DNA of 64,000 bases from Rostratula benghalensis. Taxonomy: Eukaryota; Chordata; Aves; Charadriiformes; Rostratulidae. Position numbers and translations under genes: made by a program. Positions 63,066 to 64,000 of the stretch are shown piece after piece. The notes beneath the pieces were generated by a model. The model saw only the letters and a list, made by a program, of their open reading frames with translations, did no database searches and was not told the DNA's origin. Location of the stretch: positions 370,294-434,293 of the forward strand of contig VXAI01000445.1 of assembly GCA_013399305.1 (NCBI GenBank), given 5' to 3'. The first letter of the stretch is position 1, and the number at the start of each line of letters is the position of its first letter.

Positions 63066-64000
63066 GTATGAGGGATTACAGTGCATATATAATGCTTCCA
63101 TAGCCCATCTATTCTGAAAGATATTGTTCTAGTTATTCCCAGATACAAAGAAAAAATTTCACATGCTGTGAGTGAACAAGAGGCCAGGTAGTGCTTTTAG
63201 TGCATGGTATTTACTATGTTGACAATTCTATTTTTTTTTTAAGTGGGAAGTCAAAATGTGTGTGTTTTGGTAGAGATGTAGTTGACTTGTGCAGTGACAT
63301 TTCTAGAAAGACTTAATCTTGGTGCTTGGTAGAGAATAAATACTTATTCACTGCGTAATTATACTTTGCATTTAGTTTCTGTGGGTGTGAGTGCTCAAGG
63401 TTGCACAGAGATGCAAAGATCTAACCAGCAGTTCCTTTAGTTGAGCAGGTGATGCAGTGTTAACGTATCTTGAATTTAAAGATCCTGCTCTCAGACTTGT
63501 ACAAGAAAGGGGTAGTGTTGCTCTTTGGATACAAGGCAGAATTGTGTCGGATGTTAAAGGTGCAGTTAGTCATGTGCTCTTTGTCCATGTGCCTTCATTA
63601 AGAGAGTGGGGAAAAGGGGCTTCCTTTACTGTAACCTGCAATTTCATAATTGATCTTCTGTGGTAGAGGCAACTGAAGTGGTGCTGAGTGCGTTTCACCT
63701 TACCCTCACACATCAGACATTAGTGAGGGCAGTGGTGTGGCAGCCTGTGGATGCTGACAAGGAAAACTTCCCTGGGTTTTGTGTGAAAGGTGTGTGCTAC
63801 CTGTTTGAAGTTTACAGGTGAGTAGCCTTTCTTAACGTGGTGTCATGTGCACTCCAAAACCAATTTTTGCTTGTTGTCTAAATGCCAAAGAAATGTTAGG
63901 AAAAAAAAGAGGGGTAAGTTTTGGTTCATTATTTAGCTGTTGTTTGCACGTTATATAAAAAGCAAATTGCAACATCTGGGTAAGGACAATGAAATAACTC

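Noticed and set aside
63457..63666. Open frame of 69 codons after the third HORMAD1 coding exon
   Set aside because: It lacks the expected HORMA sequence and the right splice phase; probably intron.

Overview
This is a 64 kb piece of a vertebrate nuclear genome, almost certainly a bird (probably Neoaves). The evidence is the many CR1 LINE fragments, some almost identical to each other, a retroviral LTR family I recognise from bird genomes, compact introns, and very GC-rich CpG islands at gene starts. The synteny GON4L-SYT11-RIT1-KHDC4 matches human 1q22. There is no prokaryotic or plasmid content.

Layout from left to right. (1) Bases 17-17609, minus strand: the 5' third of GON4L, a YY1-associated transcriptional regulator, as 16 well supported exons plus one candidate exon; the rest of the gene lies beyond the left edge. 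(2) About 17160-18760: a CpG island shared by the divergent GON4L and SYT11 genes, with two YY1-type motifs. (3) 18279-29670, plus strand: complete SYT11 (synaptotagmin 11), 4 exons, 430 aa, with a long 3' UTR. (4) 29670-39344: repeat-rich DNA with CR1 copies, possible LTR sequence and a 699-base assembly gap (33947-34645), followed by the RIT1 3' UTR and flank. (5) 39345-43387, minus strand: complete RIT1 (Ras-like GTPase), 5 coding exons, 216 aa. (6) 43720-57371, minus strand: complete KHDC4 (KH-domain splicing factor), 14 exons, 618 aa, with a likely H/ACA scaRNA (SCARNA4-like) in intron 6. (7) 57700-61100: repeats, including an LTR-like block and truncated CR1s. (8) 61110 to the right edge, plus strand: promoter and first coding exons of HORMAD1, a meiotic chromosome-axis gene.

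All coding exons were built by hand from reading frames, GT/AG splice sites and phase continuity. SYT11, RIT1 and KHDC4 each join without a frame break and end within a few residues of the known vertebrate protein lengths. The genes are not a functional pathway; their order is inherited synteny. KHDC4 and RIT1 are a tight head-to-tail pair, and GON4L and SYT11 share a divergent promoter.

The most unusual structure is in the repeats. Two CR1 segments of equal length (684 bp) lie in inverted orientation around the first seven exons of KHDC4, with only one difference seen. A 272-bp part of the same sequence recurs without any visible difference at a third locus, but with a different 3' tail.
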